DNA of 64,000 nucleotides, from contig NZ_JOEA01000009.1 of NCBI RefSeq assembly GCF_000719115.1, positions 62,001-126,000 of the forward strand, in the 5' to 3' direction. A program made the translations under genes and the position numbers. The DNA comes from Lentzea albidocapillata. GTDB taxonomy: Bacteria > Actinomycetota > Actinomycetes > Mycobacteriales > Pseudonocardiaceae. The notes beneath the pieces were generated by a model. It was not told where the DNA came from and did no database searches. It saw only the letters and a program-made list of their open reading frames with translations. Shown here piece by piece: positions 45,708-53,472 of the stretch; the stretch's first letter is position 1, and the number at the start of each line of letters is the position of its first letter.

Positions 45708-46783
45708 GCCATCACCTCCGGCCGGTCCACGCGGAACGGGTGGGGATCCACCAGGGGGTCCTCGCCGGTGAGCAGCTGGGCGAGCAGACGTCCGGTCGCC
45801 GGGGCGAGGCCGACGCCCGCGCCCTCGTGGCCGGTGGCGTGCCACAGGCCGGGCGTGCGGGGATCCTCGCCGATGATCGGCAGGTGGTCCGGCGCGTACG
45901 GGCGGAAACCGCCGTACGCGCGCATGACCGGGACGTTCGTCAGCATCGGGAACATCGCGATCGCCTTGCGCGCCAGTGCTTTCAGTACTTTGCTCTCGAT
46001 CGTGTCGTCGAAGCCCTTGCGTTGACGGCTCGACCCGATCAGCACGGTGCCGGCCTGCGTCGACTCGACCACACCGGACGTCTGGAGGTCCGCGTCGCCG
46101 CTCGCGACCGCGCCGACGTAGTCCGCGTCGTAGACCTTGTGCCGGATCGTGCCGGGAATCGGCGTGGTCACGAGCACCACGCCACGCCGGGGCAGCACGT
46201 TGACGCCGAAGTTCCGCGCCCACGGGCCGGTGGCGTTGACGACCGCGCCGCAGCTGATCACGCCCTCCGGCGTCGTCACGCTGCGTCCGTCCGTCGCGGA
46301 CACCTCGGTGCGCCTGACCTCGATGCCGCGCAGCAGGGTCCGGGTCGCTTTGACCGGGTTGAGCTGCGCGTCCTGCAGGTAATGCACGGCGGCGGTGATC
46401 TCCGGGTTGAGGTGCGGCTCGCGCGCCAGGGCGTCCGCCGCGGTGATCTCGCAGGCGTCGACGCCCGCCGTGCGCTGGGCTGCGGCGAAGGCCTGGAGCG
46501 GGACGACGGCCCCGGAGGTCGTGGCGACGACCAGTCCGCCCTTCTCCTCCCACTCGGCGTCCTGCGCGAGTTCCGGCCACAGGTCGCGACTCGCCAGGGC
46601 GAGGCCGAGTTCCGGGCCGGGCTCCTTGTCGCTGACCAGCACGTTGCCCTCGCCGGCCGCGCTGGTGCCCGACGCCGGTCCGTGACGGTCGACGACGAGC
46701 ACACCGAGTCCGCGCGCCCTCAGGGCCTGGGCGCACGCGGCCCCGATGATGCCCGCGCCCATGACCACGACGTCCGGCTGCAT
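45704..46783 (-). CDS. D-amino-acid/D-hydroxyproline dehydrogenase flavoprotein (DadA-like)
   Basis: 359 residues. FAD loop VVVMGAGIIGAACAQ; C-terminal FAD segment HATGHEGAGVGLAPATG. I chose the ATG at 46783 because GGAGG stands five bases before it; a GTG at 46789 overlaps that site. DAAO-fold beta subunit (HcnC-like) that oxidises cis-4-hydroxy-D-proline. First catalytic gene of the operon. Confidence 0.87.
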   Translation of the reverse strand: MQPDVVVMGAGIIGAACAQALRARGLGVLVVDRHGPASGTSAAGEGNVLVSDKEPGPELGLALASRDLWPELAQDAEWEEKGGLVVATTSGAVVPLQAFAAAQRTAGVDACEITAADALAREPHLNPEITAAVHYLQDAQLNPVKATRTLLRGIEVRRTEVSATDGRSVTTPEGVISCGAVVNATGPWARNFGVNVLPRRGVVLVTTPIPGTIRHKVYDADYVGAVASGDADLQTSGVVESTQAGTVLIGSSRQRKGFDDTIESKVLKALARKAIAMFPMLTNVPVMRAYGGFRPYAPDHLPIIGEDPRTPGLWHATGHEGAGVGLAPATGRLLAQLLTGEDPLVDPHPFRVDRPEVMA

Positions 46784-46792
46784 CGCCACCTC

Positions 46793-46810
46793 CGTTCAAT
46801 AGAATGAACG
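46793..46810. promoter_or_regulatory. Inverted repeat between regulator and oxidase gene
   Basis: CGTTCA-ATAGAA-TGAACG, 6-bp arms with a 6-bp centre, immediately after the cupin-XRE stop and just before the ribosome binding site of the oxidase gene. Candidate operator for the cupin-XRE protein. Confidence 0.45.
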
Positions 46811-47374
46811 TTAGTGCTTCGGATACTCCAGCACCAGTACCGAGCTGACCTCATCGCCGACGGTCTCGTACGAGTGCGGCATCGAGCCGGGGAAGCACAC
46901 GTAGTCGCCCGGCCCCAGCTCGTACGGCGCGTCCGCCGGTCCCACGCGCAGCCGCCCGCTCGTGACCAGCACGTGCTCCTTGCCGGGATGACCTTCGCTG
47001 GTCTGCGTGGCGCCGGGCCGGACCCGCTGGTCGTAGATCTCCAGCACGGTGTCCCCGATGTCCATCCGCCGCATCAGCCGCAGGTCGACCGCGTTGCTGC
47101 TGAGCACCTCGACGTCACGGGCGCGCACCAGCACGACTTCCGGCGACGTCCGCTCGGTCACGAGCTCCGACACCGGCACGTCCAAAGCGTTCGACAAACT
47201 GAACACTGTTTCGATCGTCGGGTTGCCCGCGCCGCTCTCCAGCTGGGACAGCGTGCCCTTGGCGATGGACGACCGCCGCGCGAGCTCCGACAGCGACAGC
47301 CCGCGTTGCTCGCGGAACGCCCTGATGTTGGCGCCAAGCACCTGACCCGCACTCATGGTCGGTGATCGTTGCAT
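46811..47374 (-). CDS. XRE-cupin transcriptional regulator of the hydroxyproline operon
   Basis: 187 residues (or 181 from the ATG at 47356). The N-terminal HTH is GLSLSELARRSSIAKGTLSQ followed by LESGAGNPT. The C-terminal cupin has GHPGKEHVLVTSGRL and GDYVCFPGSMPHSYE. Such proteins sense small metabolites and usually repress adjacent catabolic genes. It is the first gene of the leftward hydroxyproline operon, 27 bases before the oxidase gene. Confidence 0.85.
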   Translation of the reverse strand: MQRSPTMSAGQVLGANIRAFREQRGLSLSELARRSSIAKGTLSQLESGAGNPTIETVFSLSNALDVPVSELVTERTSPEVVLVRARDVEVLSSNAVDLRLMRRMDIGDTVLEIYDQRVRPGATQTSEGHPGKEHVLVTSGRLRVGPADAPYELGPGDYVCFPGSMPHSYETVGDEVSSVLVLEYPKH

Positions 47375-47379
47375 AGGCT
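47374..47379 (+). promoter_or_regulatory. Candidate -10 box for leaderless TerB-like gene
   Basis: TAGGCT, seven bases, then the ATG at 47387; no ribosome binding site. It overlaps the upstream candidate start of the divergent regulator, so the two promoters interlock. Confidence 0.4.
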
Positions 47380-47386
47380 TGCGCCC

Positions 47387-47773
47387 ATGACTGCGTACAC
47401 GGAGGCGGAGGGGCAGACCCTCCGCACGGCCGTTTTCGGTGCCATGGTGCTGGTGTCCACCGCGGACCCCGGCTCGGTCGACGAGGAGAGCCAGGCCGGC
47501 GTCAGGGCCATCACCCTGCTCTCGGACGACCTGCGCGCCATCATCGCCACCGCCCCGCCCTCGTTGCCGAAGGGCTCGGCGTCCGATGTGGAGTCCGGTG
47601 TCCTGGCCGCGCTGCGGGACTCCGTGGCGATCATCAACGCCAACGAACCGCGGGACGTGGCGATCTTCCGTGCCGCCGTGTCGGAGATGTGCCGTTCGGT
47701 GGCCGGTGCGGACGGCGAGGTGGCCGCGGCGGAACGCGCGATGGTGACCAAGGTCGTCGAGGCGCTCGGCTGA
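47387..47773 (+). CDS. TerB-like small protein
   Basis: 128 residues, all helical. The segment SVAGADGEVAAAERAMVTKV resembles the acidic metal-binding motif of TerB/DjlA-type domains. The frame extends 6 codons upstream, but the ATG at 47387 fits the leaderless promoter. Function uncertain; tellurite resistance should not be assumed. Confidence 0.6.
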   Translation: MTAYTEAEGQTLRTAVFGAMVLVSTADPGSVDEESQAGVRAITLLSDDLRAIIATAPPSLPKGSASDVESGVLAALRDSVAIINANEPRDVAIFRAAVSEMCRSVAGADGEVAAAERAMVTKVVEALG

Positions 47774-47785
47774 CGGACGCGCCGG

Positions 47786-48652
47786 TCAGGTCGCGCTGGG
47801 CCGCGACGCGAGCCAGGTGGAGTGTTCCTTGCCGATCACGGCCTCGGTCTCGGCGACCGTGGAGGCCCAGTCGCTCTCCACGGCGTGGGGCAGCCGGTGG
47901 TAGATCTCCGCGAGCTCGCCGGCCGCCGCCGCGTAGCCGACGCTGAGGTTCTCGTACTGCCGCAGCCCGATCCACGCCGCACCGCCCGCGACGGCCGCGG
48001 CCATCACGCCGGACAGGTCGACGTCCCAGACGCCGTTGATGCGCAGGATGGCGAAGACGATCGCGACGAGTTCTCCGGCGATCATCAGCACGCGGAACAC
48101 GTTCGCGCGGGTCTCGTTCATCGCCGACCTGTCGCGGTACCACTGCAGCTGGGGTCGCACGCGGTCTTCGCGGTAGGTGGTCCTGCGCTCGTCGAACGGC
48201 CTGGTCCGCAGCTCGGTCATGACCTGCTCGCCCGTGTCGTTCGCGCTGGTGAGCAGGACCTTCCCGCGGTGGTCCCTGACCGCGTCGGCGACGGCGAGCT
48301 CGAAGGCCCTGCGGGGGTCCTGGGCGCCGCCGTGGAACGGGGCGCCCGCCACGGCGTAGCGCCACGCCAGCGACTTCACCCGTTCGGCGACGGTCCGGCC
48401 CGCGTTCCACTTCAGCTCCGGGTGCATCACCCACAGCAGCAGCTCGCCGAACAGGGCGATGAGGAACCCGCCCAGCGCCACCCACGCCCAGACGTCGACA
48501 CCGCCGCCGATCTGCCACTTGAACGCACCGCCGACCGCCGCGACCACCGCGCCGATCAGTCGCACCCGGCTGAACAGCAGCGTGAGCCGCTGCCCGAGCC
48601 GGGAGGCCGCCTCCGCGTCGTGGTAGAAGCCGGGCAGGTGCTCGTCGTTCAT
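47786..48652 (-). CDS. DUF4231 membrane protein
   Basis: 288 residues. Two pairs of membrane helices (IGAVVAAVGGAFKW / VALGGFLIALFGELLLW and VLMIAGELVAIVFAILRI / GVMAAAVAGGAAWIGL) flank a charged cytosolic loop. This layout is the DUF4231 family; SLATT-domain proteins are similar. No enzymatic motif. Convergent with the TerB-like gene. Confidence 0.75.
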   Translation of the reverse strand: MNDEHLPGFYHDAEAASRLGQRLTLLFSRVRLIGAVVAAVGGAFKWQIGGGVDVWAWVALGGFLIALFGELLLWVMHPELKWNAGRTVAERVKSLAWRYAVAGAPFHGGAQDPRRAFELAVADAVRDHRGKVLLTSANDTGEQVMTELRTRPFDERRTTYREDRVRPQLQWYRDRSAMNETRANVFRVLMIAGELVAIVFAILRINGVWDVDLSGVMAAAVAGGAAWIGLRQYENLSVGYAAAAGELAEIYHRLPHAVESDWASTVAETEAVIGKEHSTWLASRPSAT

Positions 48653-48853
48653 TCAGGTCCTGCTCTCGCGCGCCGAAGTTGATCGTGGTCAGGCCAGGGT
48701 TTGATTACCACGGCGGCGCCCGACCGCGCGGGTGATCGTGAATTGCTCCGATGAGTAGTGGGGTTTGCGCCAAGACGAGGACTTGACCGCGCTTGTTCTG
48801 GTTGCAATCATCGGATCTTCTCGCCGCCGCCCCGGACGAGAAGAGCGTGGCGC

Positions 48854-51733
48854 ATGGGATTACGTCGTGTGTGCGCGGCCGTGGTGGCCGTGCTGCTCGC
48901 AAGCCTGCTCACCGTGGTGGCCCAGGGGCCCGCGCAGGCGGAGGTGCGGCATCCGCGGCAGGACTGGCTGCGGCAGTCCACCGCCGGGTTGTTCCTGCAC
49001 TGGGGCATGTTCACCGCCCCGAAGCACCTGAACTGCGCCGAGTGGGAGCGCGACGTCACCGGTGGCGGCTGGACCGCCGACTACTGGATCGACGAGGCGC
49101 GCAAGCTCGGCGCCTCCTACGTCGTGCTGGCGACGTTCCACAGCAGGCTGGGCTACGCGCGGCCGTGGCCGTCGAAGATCCCCGGGAGCTGTGCCACCGA
49201 ACGCGACCTGCTCGGTGAGCTCGTCCGGGCGGGCAAGGCCAAGGACGTCAAGGTCATCCTCTACATGACCGACGACCCGCAGTGGCACAGCGAGCACGGC
49301 GTCCAGATGCTCGACTCGGCCGCCTACTCGGCCCACAAGGGCGAGCAGGTCGACCTCACCACGCGCGAGGGCTTCGGCAGGTACAGCTACGACCTCTTCT
49401 TCGAGGTGATGAGGAACTACGACGACCTCGCGGGGTTCTGGATCGACAACGACAACGAGTACTGGGAGCGCAACAAGCTCTACGAGCAGGTCCGGCAGCT
49501 GCGGCCGACGTGGTTGCTGAGCAACAACAACGAGGACACGCCGATCATGGACACGGTCTCGAACGAGCAGAAGACCGGCATGTTCCCGTCCTACGACTAC
49601 CCGGCGGCGACGTTCACGCCGATGCCGCGCCTGTCCGAGGCCTGCTACAAGCTGCCCAACACCGGCGACTGGTGGTACGACGGCGGGAACCACGCCGTCG
49701 ACACGCGCCTGAACACCGGCCGCTACATCACCAACGCGGGCTCGTCGATCAAGTCGCTGATGGCCGAGACACCGATGGTGAACGGCAGGATGCCCGCGCA
49801 GCAGGAGACCTACAACAACTTCATGGCCGGCTGGGTGCCGCCGATCCGCGAGTCGATCCACGGAGTCGAGGGCGCCGGCTACCTGTACGGCGGCATGCAG
49901 CCGGGGTTCTGGAACGACGGCGCGCACGGCGTGATCACCATCAACCCCAGGACCGGCAAGCAGTACGTGCACGTCGTCACCCGGCCGCGCGCCGACTTCG
50001 TTCGCCTGCGGGACAACGGATACCGGGTCACCGGCGTCCGTGATCTGCGGACCGGTGAACAGCTGCGGTTCACGCAGTCGGCCGGGCACCTGACGATCCA
50101 GGGCATCACGAAGTGGGACGAGTACGACACGGTGTTCGCCGTGGAAACCCTTGGGCAGCAAGGCTTCTACCCGGACGTGAAGGCGTCGGCGACCTCGTCC
50201 GGGAACGGTTTCCCCGCCTCGAACCTCACCGACGGCAGCCACGAGACGTACTGGGACGCCGGCGGCGCCCAGCCCGTGTCGATCTCGCTCGACCTCGGCC
50301 GCCGCAGGAAGGCCGCGTTCCTCGCGATCAACCAGCGCGAGTCGTCGCCGACGCACGCCCGCGTGTCGTTCGGCAGGCCGGAGGACTCGAGCCGCATCAA
50401 GGACTACCAGGTGACGGGGTCCGACGACGGCCGCACGTGGTGGCACGTCCGCAGCGGCGCACTGCCTTCCGCTCGTGGCACCCAGTTCATCGACATCGGC
50501 GCGCAGGAGGGCCGGTTCCTGAAGCTGACCGTGCTCGGCACCTGGGGCGGACCGCAGGCGCCCGTGTACTCCAAACAACTCAAGATCGACGAGATCCGCG
50601 TCGGCCACAGCTATCCGCGCGGCTCGCGTGACGGCGCGCTGGAGGCCGAAGACGCGTCACGATCGGGCTCGGCGCGCACTGAGTCCTGCGCGGCCTGCTC
50701 CGGCGCGAGGCAGGTGACCGGCCTCGGCGGCGGCGAGCGCAACGCCGTGACCTACCGCGACATTTCCGTTGCCACGGCGGGCACTTACGCCCTGCAGCTC
50801 GACGTGACGGCCGCCGAGACGTCCACCGTGTCCGTCTCGGTGAACGGCGCGGCACCGACGTCCGTCGCGGTGCCGAGGGATCGCGCCGACGTGCCGGACG
50901 CGGCGTCGATCGCGGTGTCGTTGAACGCGGGCGCCAACACCGTGAAGGTCTTCAGCACCGGCCGGCTCGGCCTGGACCGCGTCTCGGTCGGCGGGCTGCC
51001 GCCGTCGAACTACACGCCGAAGACGACCCTGACCGTGCAACCCCATGGCGTGCAATGGGTCGGACCCGGTCAGCAGTCCGTGAAGATCACCGCACGCCTC
51101 CGGCTCGACGCCGACGACCAGATCGACGAGGTCTCGCTGGCACCGGCGCTGCCCGCCGGCTGGACCCTGACCGGCGCACCCGCTGTGCGGACGTCGATGC
51201 GCCTGGCCGGTCTGCTCGAAGGCACCTGGACCGCGACCTCGCCCGCCGGACAGGACGTGGGCTCGGCGAGCATTCCCGTCGCCGCGTCGTTCCAGTTGCT
51301 GGGCAGCGACCGCAAGGTCTCGGGCGCCGTGCCGGTGCGCACCAGGCCTGCCGACCGTGTGTTCGTCCGTGAGGCTGAGGACTCGGCGAACCAGTTCGGC
51401 AGCACCGGGTTGACGGGTTGCGGTGCGTGCTCCGGTGCGGAGAAGGTGCGCAACATCGGCGGTAGCGCGGACGCTTCGGTGACCTTTCCTCAGGTGATCG
51501 TGCCGGAGACGCGTTCCTACAGGTTGTTCGTCCGGTTCACGGTGAACGGGGCCCGGTCGTACTTCGTGACGGTCAACGGTGGTGCGCCGGTCGAGGTCAA
51601 GGTCGACGGCGTCGGCAACAACACCCCTTACGTGGCCGAGATCCCGGTGACGTTGAACGCCGGTGCCAACACCATCAGGTTCGGCAACGACACCGCCGGC
51701 GCTCCCGATCTGGACCAGATCGCGCTCGCCTGA
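48854..51733 (+). CDS. Secreted GH29-like alpha-L-fucosidase with carbohydrate-binding domains
   Basis: 959 residues. Signal peptide (MGLRRVCAAVVAVLLASLL...QAEA-type cleavage near residue 30). GH29-like catalytic domain about 31-440, with LFLHWGMFT near the N-terminus and FWIDND as the likely nucleophile strand. F5/8-type C domain about 445-590, then two CBM6/35-like domains, each starting EAEDS and containing a C-x-A-C-S-G motif, with an Ig-like segment between them. The frame opens further upstream, but the ATG at 48854 starts the signal peptide. Codon 3 is TTA. Ends in a hairpin terminator. Confidence 0.8.
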   Translation: MGLRRVCAAVVAVLLASLLTVVAQGPAQAEVRHPRQDWLRQSTAGLFLHWGMFTAPKHLNCAEWERDVTGGGWTADYWIDEARKLGASYVVLATFHSRLGYARPWPSKIPGSCATERDLLGELVRAGKAKDVKVILYMTDDPQWHSEHGVQMLDSAAYSAHKGEQVDLTTREGFGRYSYDLFFEVMRNYDDLAGFWIDNDNEYWERNKLYEQVRQLRPTWLLSNNNEDTPIMDTVSNEQKTGMFPSYDYPAATFTPMPRLSEACYKLPNTGDWWYDGGNHAVDTRLNTGRYITNAGSSIKSLMAETPMVNGRMPAQQETYNNFMAGWVPPIRESIHGVEGAGYLYGGMQPGFWNDGAHGVITINPRTGKQYVHVVTRPRADFVRLRDNGYRVTGVRDLRTGEQLRFTQSAGHLTIQGITKWDEYDTVFAVETLGQQGFYPDVKASATSSGNGFPASNLTDGSHETYWDAGGAQPVSISLDLGRRRKAAFLAINQRESSPTHARVSFGRPEDSSRIKDYQVTGSDDGRTWWHVRSGALPSARGTQFIDIGAQEGRFLKLTVLGTWGGPQAPVYSKQLKIDEIRVGHSYPRGSRDGALEAEDASRSGSARTESCAACSGARQVTGLGGGERNAVTYRDISVATAGTYALQLDVTAAETSTVSVSVNGAAPTSVAVPRDRADVPDAASIAVSLNAGANTVKVFSTGRLGLDRVSVGGLPPSNYTPKTTLTVQPHGVQWVGPGQQSVKITARLRLDADDQIDEVSLAPALPAGWTLTGAPAVRTSMRLAGLLEGTWTATSPAGQDVGSASIPVAASFQLLGSDRKVSGAVPVRTRPADRVFVREAEDSANQFGSTGLTGCGACSGAEKVRNIGGSADASVTFPQVIVPETRSYRLFVRFTVNGARSYFVTVNGGAPVEVKVDGVGNNTPYVAEIPVTLNAGANTIRFGNDTAGAPDLDQIALA

Positions 51734-51743
51734 CTCCACCGCT

Positions 51744-51775
51744 GAAAGGCACCCTGCCCGCGCGAGGTGCCTTTC
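51744..51775 (+). terminator. Terminator after GH29 gene
   Basis: GAAAGGCACC (51744-51753) pairs perfectly with GGTGCCTTTC (51766-51775), 12-nt loop, starting 10 bases after the stop codon. Confidence 0.75.
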
Positions 51776-51802
51776 TCAGGGACCGGAGCGCATCATGGGG
51801 TG

Positions 51803-52633
51803 ATGCTGGAGGCATTGCGGCGGCAGGTGAGCCAAGGACTCTTCGAGAAGGTCGTGGGGCCCGAGCGGGAGAAACACGCGCGCCGCATCCACGACGCGCC
51901 CGGCCCGCGGCTGTTCGCGGACGACCGGCCGATCCGGCACGTGCACGCGGATCACGCCATGTTCATCGGCGGGCTGCGGGCGTTGCTGCTGCAGTCGTTG
52001 CACCCGCTGGCGATGGCGGCGGTGGCGCAGCACTCCGACTACCTGACCGATCCGTGGGGCCGGTTGCAGCGCACGAGCCTGTTCGTCGGCGTCACCACCT
52101 ACGGCACCGCCGAGGACGCGCTCAAGGCCGTCGAACGGCTCGGGCGCGTGCATCGGCACATCCACGGCACCGCGCCGGACGGCCGCCTGTACCGCGCCGA
52201 CGACCCGCACCTGCTGGGGTGGGTGCACGTGGCCGAGGTCGACAGTTTCCTGCGTTGCCACCAGCGTTACGGCGAAAAGCCGCTCGACGACTACGACGGG
52301 TACGTCGCCGACATGGCGGTCATCGCCGACGCCATGGGCATTCCCGATCCGCCGCGCACGACCGCCGCGCTCAAGGCGAAGCTCGACTCGTACCGGGCCG
52401 AGCTGAAGGGCACGCCCGAGGCCAGGGAGGCGGCGAGGTTCCTGCTGCTCAAGGCGCCGTTGCCGATGCTGGCGCGCGGGCCGTACGCGATCCTGAGCGC
52501 CACGGCGGTCGCTACGTTGCCGGTGTGGGCGCGGATTCCGTTGCGGCTGCCCTACCTGCCGATCACGGAGGCCACCGGCGTGCGGGTCGCGGGGCACGCG
52601 TTGATGCACGGCCTGCGGTGGGTTACGGGCTGA
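51803..52633 (+). CDS. MpaB/DUF2236 oxygenase-family protein
   Basis: 276 residues. Conserved histidines in PIRHVHADHAMFIGG and LLQSLHPLAMAAVAQHSDY are those of the DUF2236/MpaB/Lcp heme-binding family. The ATG at 51803 follows an overlapping GTG; I prefer ATG. The 3' end overlaps the convergent hydrolase gene by 11 bases. Substrate unknown. Confidence 0.8.
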   Translation: MLEALRRQVSQGLFEKVVGPEREKHARRIHDAPGPRLFADDRPIRHVHADHAMFIGGLRALLLQSLHPLAMAAVAQHSDYLTDPWGRLQRTSLFVGVTTYGTAEDALKAVERLGRVHRHIHGTAPDGRLYRADDPHLLGWVHVAEVDSFLRCHQRYGEKPLDDYDGYVADMAVIADAMGIPDPPRTTAALKAKLDSYRAELKGTPEAREAARFLLLKAPLPMLARGPYAILSATAVATLPVWARIPLRLPYLPITEATGVRVAGHALMHGLRWVTG

Positions 52634-53387
52634 GGAAGTCCATCACCAGAGGCGACGCTTCGGCGCGGAACTCCTCGAAGTAGCCGTGCCGCGCGCCTTC
52701 GATCAGGTGCATGCGAGCGCCTGGGATGCGTGACGTGATCAGGGGAGCGTTGGCCGTCGGGTTGAAGACGTCCTCGGTGCCGTGCACCACCAGGGTCGGC
52801 GCGGTGATCGACGGCAGCACTGCCCACGCGTCGTGCTCGGCGCTCGCGAAGAGGTGCCGCTTGCGCGCGTACGGCGGCATCTGTGGGTCGCCGAGTGTGT
52901 TGTACGGGCCGCGGTAGGCCGGCGTGTACATCAGTTCTTCCAACGCCCTGCGCGCTTTCATCGGGTCTGCCTGTGCCAGTGATTTGCGCACCTCGGCGCT
53001 GCGCTCGATGCCGTGCGCGCCGCCGGGGGAGGTGCAGCCCAGCACCAGCCGGTCGACGCGCTCGCTGTACGAGGCCGCGATCCACTGCGCGATCCGCCCG
53101 CCCATCGAGGTGCCGTAGACGTGGGCTTTGCCGATTCCCGCGTCGGCCAGGATCGCGACGCAGTCCGACGCGAACATCCGCGTGCTGTACGGGACGTCGG
53201 GCTTGTCGCTGGAACCGGTACCGCGGTGGTCGGTGACGATCGTCGTGAACCGCGCCGAGAAGTCCTCGCGGACCTGTGACCACCAGCGGGACGAGTTCGA
53301 CTGGCCCGCGATGAGCAGCAGGGGAGGCCCGGAGCCCTCGACCGAGTAGAAGAGGCTGGTTCCGTCTGCGGCACGAGCGTGGGGCAC
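52623..53387 (-). CDS. Alpha/beta hydrolase
   Basis: 254 residues. Nucleophile elbow GTSMGG, oxyanion region LLIAGQSNSS, acid in VVHGTEDVF and His in EGARHGYFEE. The GTG start has no ribosome binding site but a TAGACT box seven bases before it. It diverges from the chitinase gene across 85 bases. Confidence 0.82.
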   Translation of the reverse strand: MPHARAADGTSLFYSVEGSGPPLLLIAGQSNSSRWWSQVREDFSARFTTIVTDHRGTGSSDKPDVPYSTRMFASDCVAILADAGIGKAHVYGTSMGGRIAQWIAASYSERVDRLVLGCTSPGGAHGIERSAEVRKSLAQADPMKARRALEELMYTPAYRGPYNTLGDPQMPPYARKRHLFASAEHDAWAVLPSITAPTLVVHGTEDVFNPTANAPLITSRIPGARMHLIEGARHGYFEEFRAEASPLVMDFLSP

Positions 53388-53394
53388 GGCCGGG

Positions 53395-53400
53395 AGTCTA
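53395..53400 (-). promoter_or_regulatory. Candidate -10 box of leaderless hydrolase transcript
   Basis: Reads TAGACT on the minus strand, seven bases before the GTG at 53387. Confidence 0.35.
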
Positions 53401-53421
53401 GGACCTTGACTTCGCGATAGA

Positions 53422-53433
53422 TGGTCTAGTCCA
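53422..53433. promoter_or_regulatory. DasR/chitinase-type operator
   Basis: TGGTCTAGTCCA differs in one base from the core of the DasR responsive element TGGTCTAGACCA known from Streptomyces chitin and GlcNAc genes. It is 39 bases before the chitinase start and between two divergent genes, which fits repression by a GntR/DasR-type regulator relieved by GlcN-6-P. The regulator itself is not in the window. Confidence 0.6.
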
Positions 53434-53472
53434 ATTCGGGGTGACCCCCTGCCGGCCGCCAACGCGTGAGGG

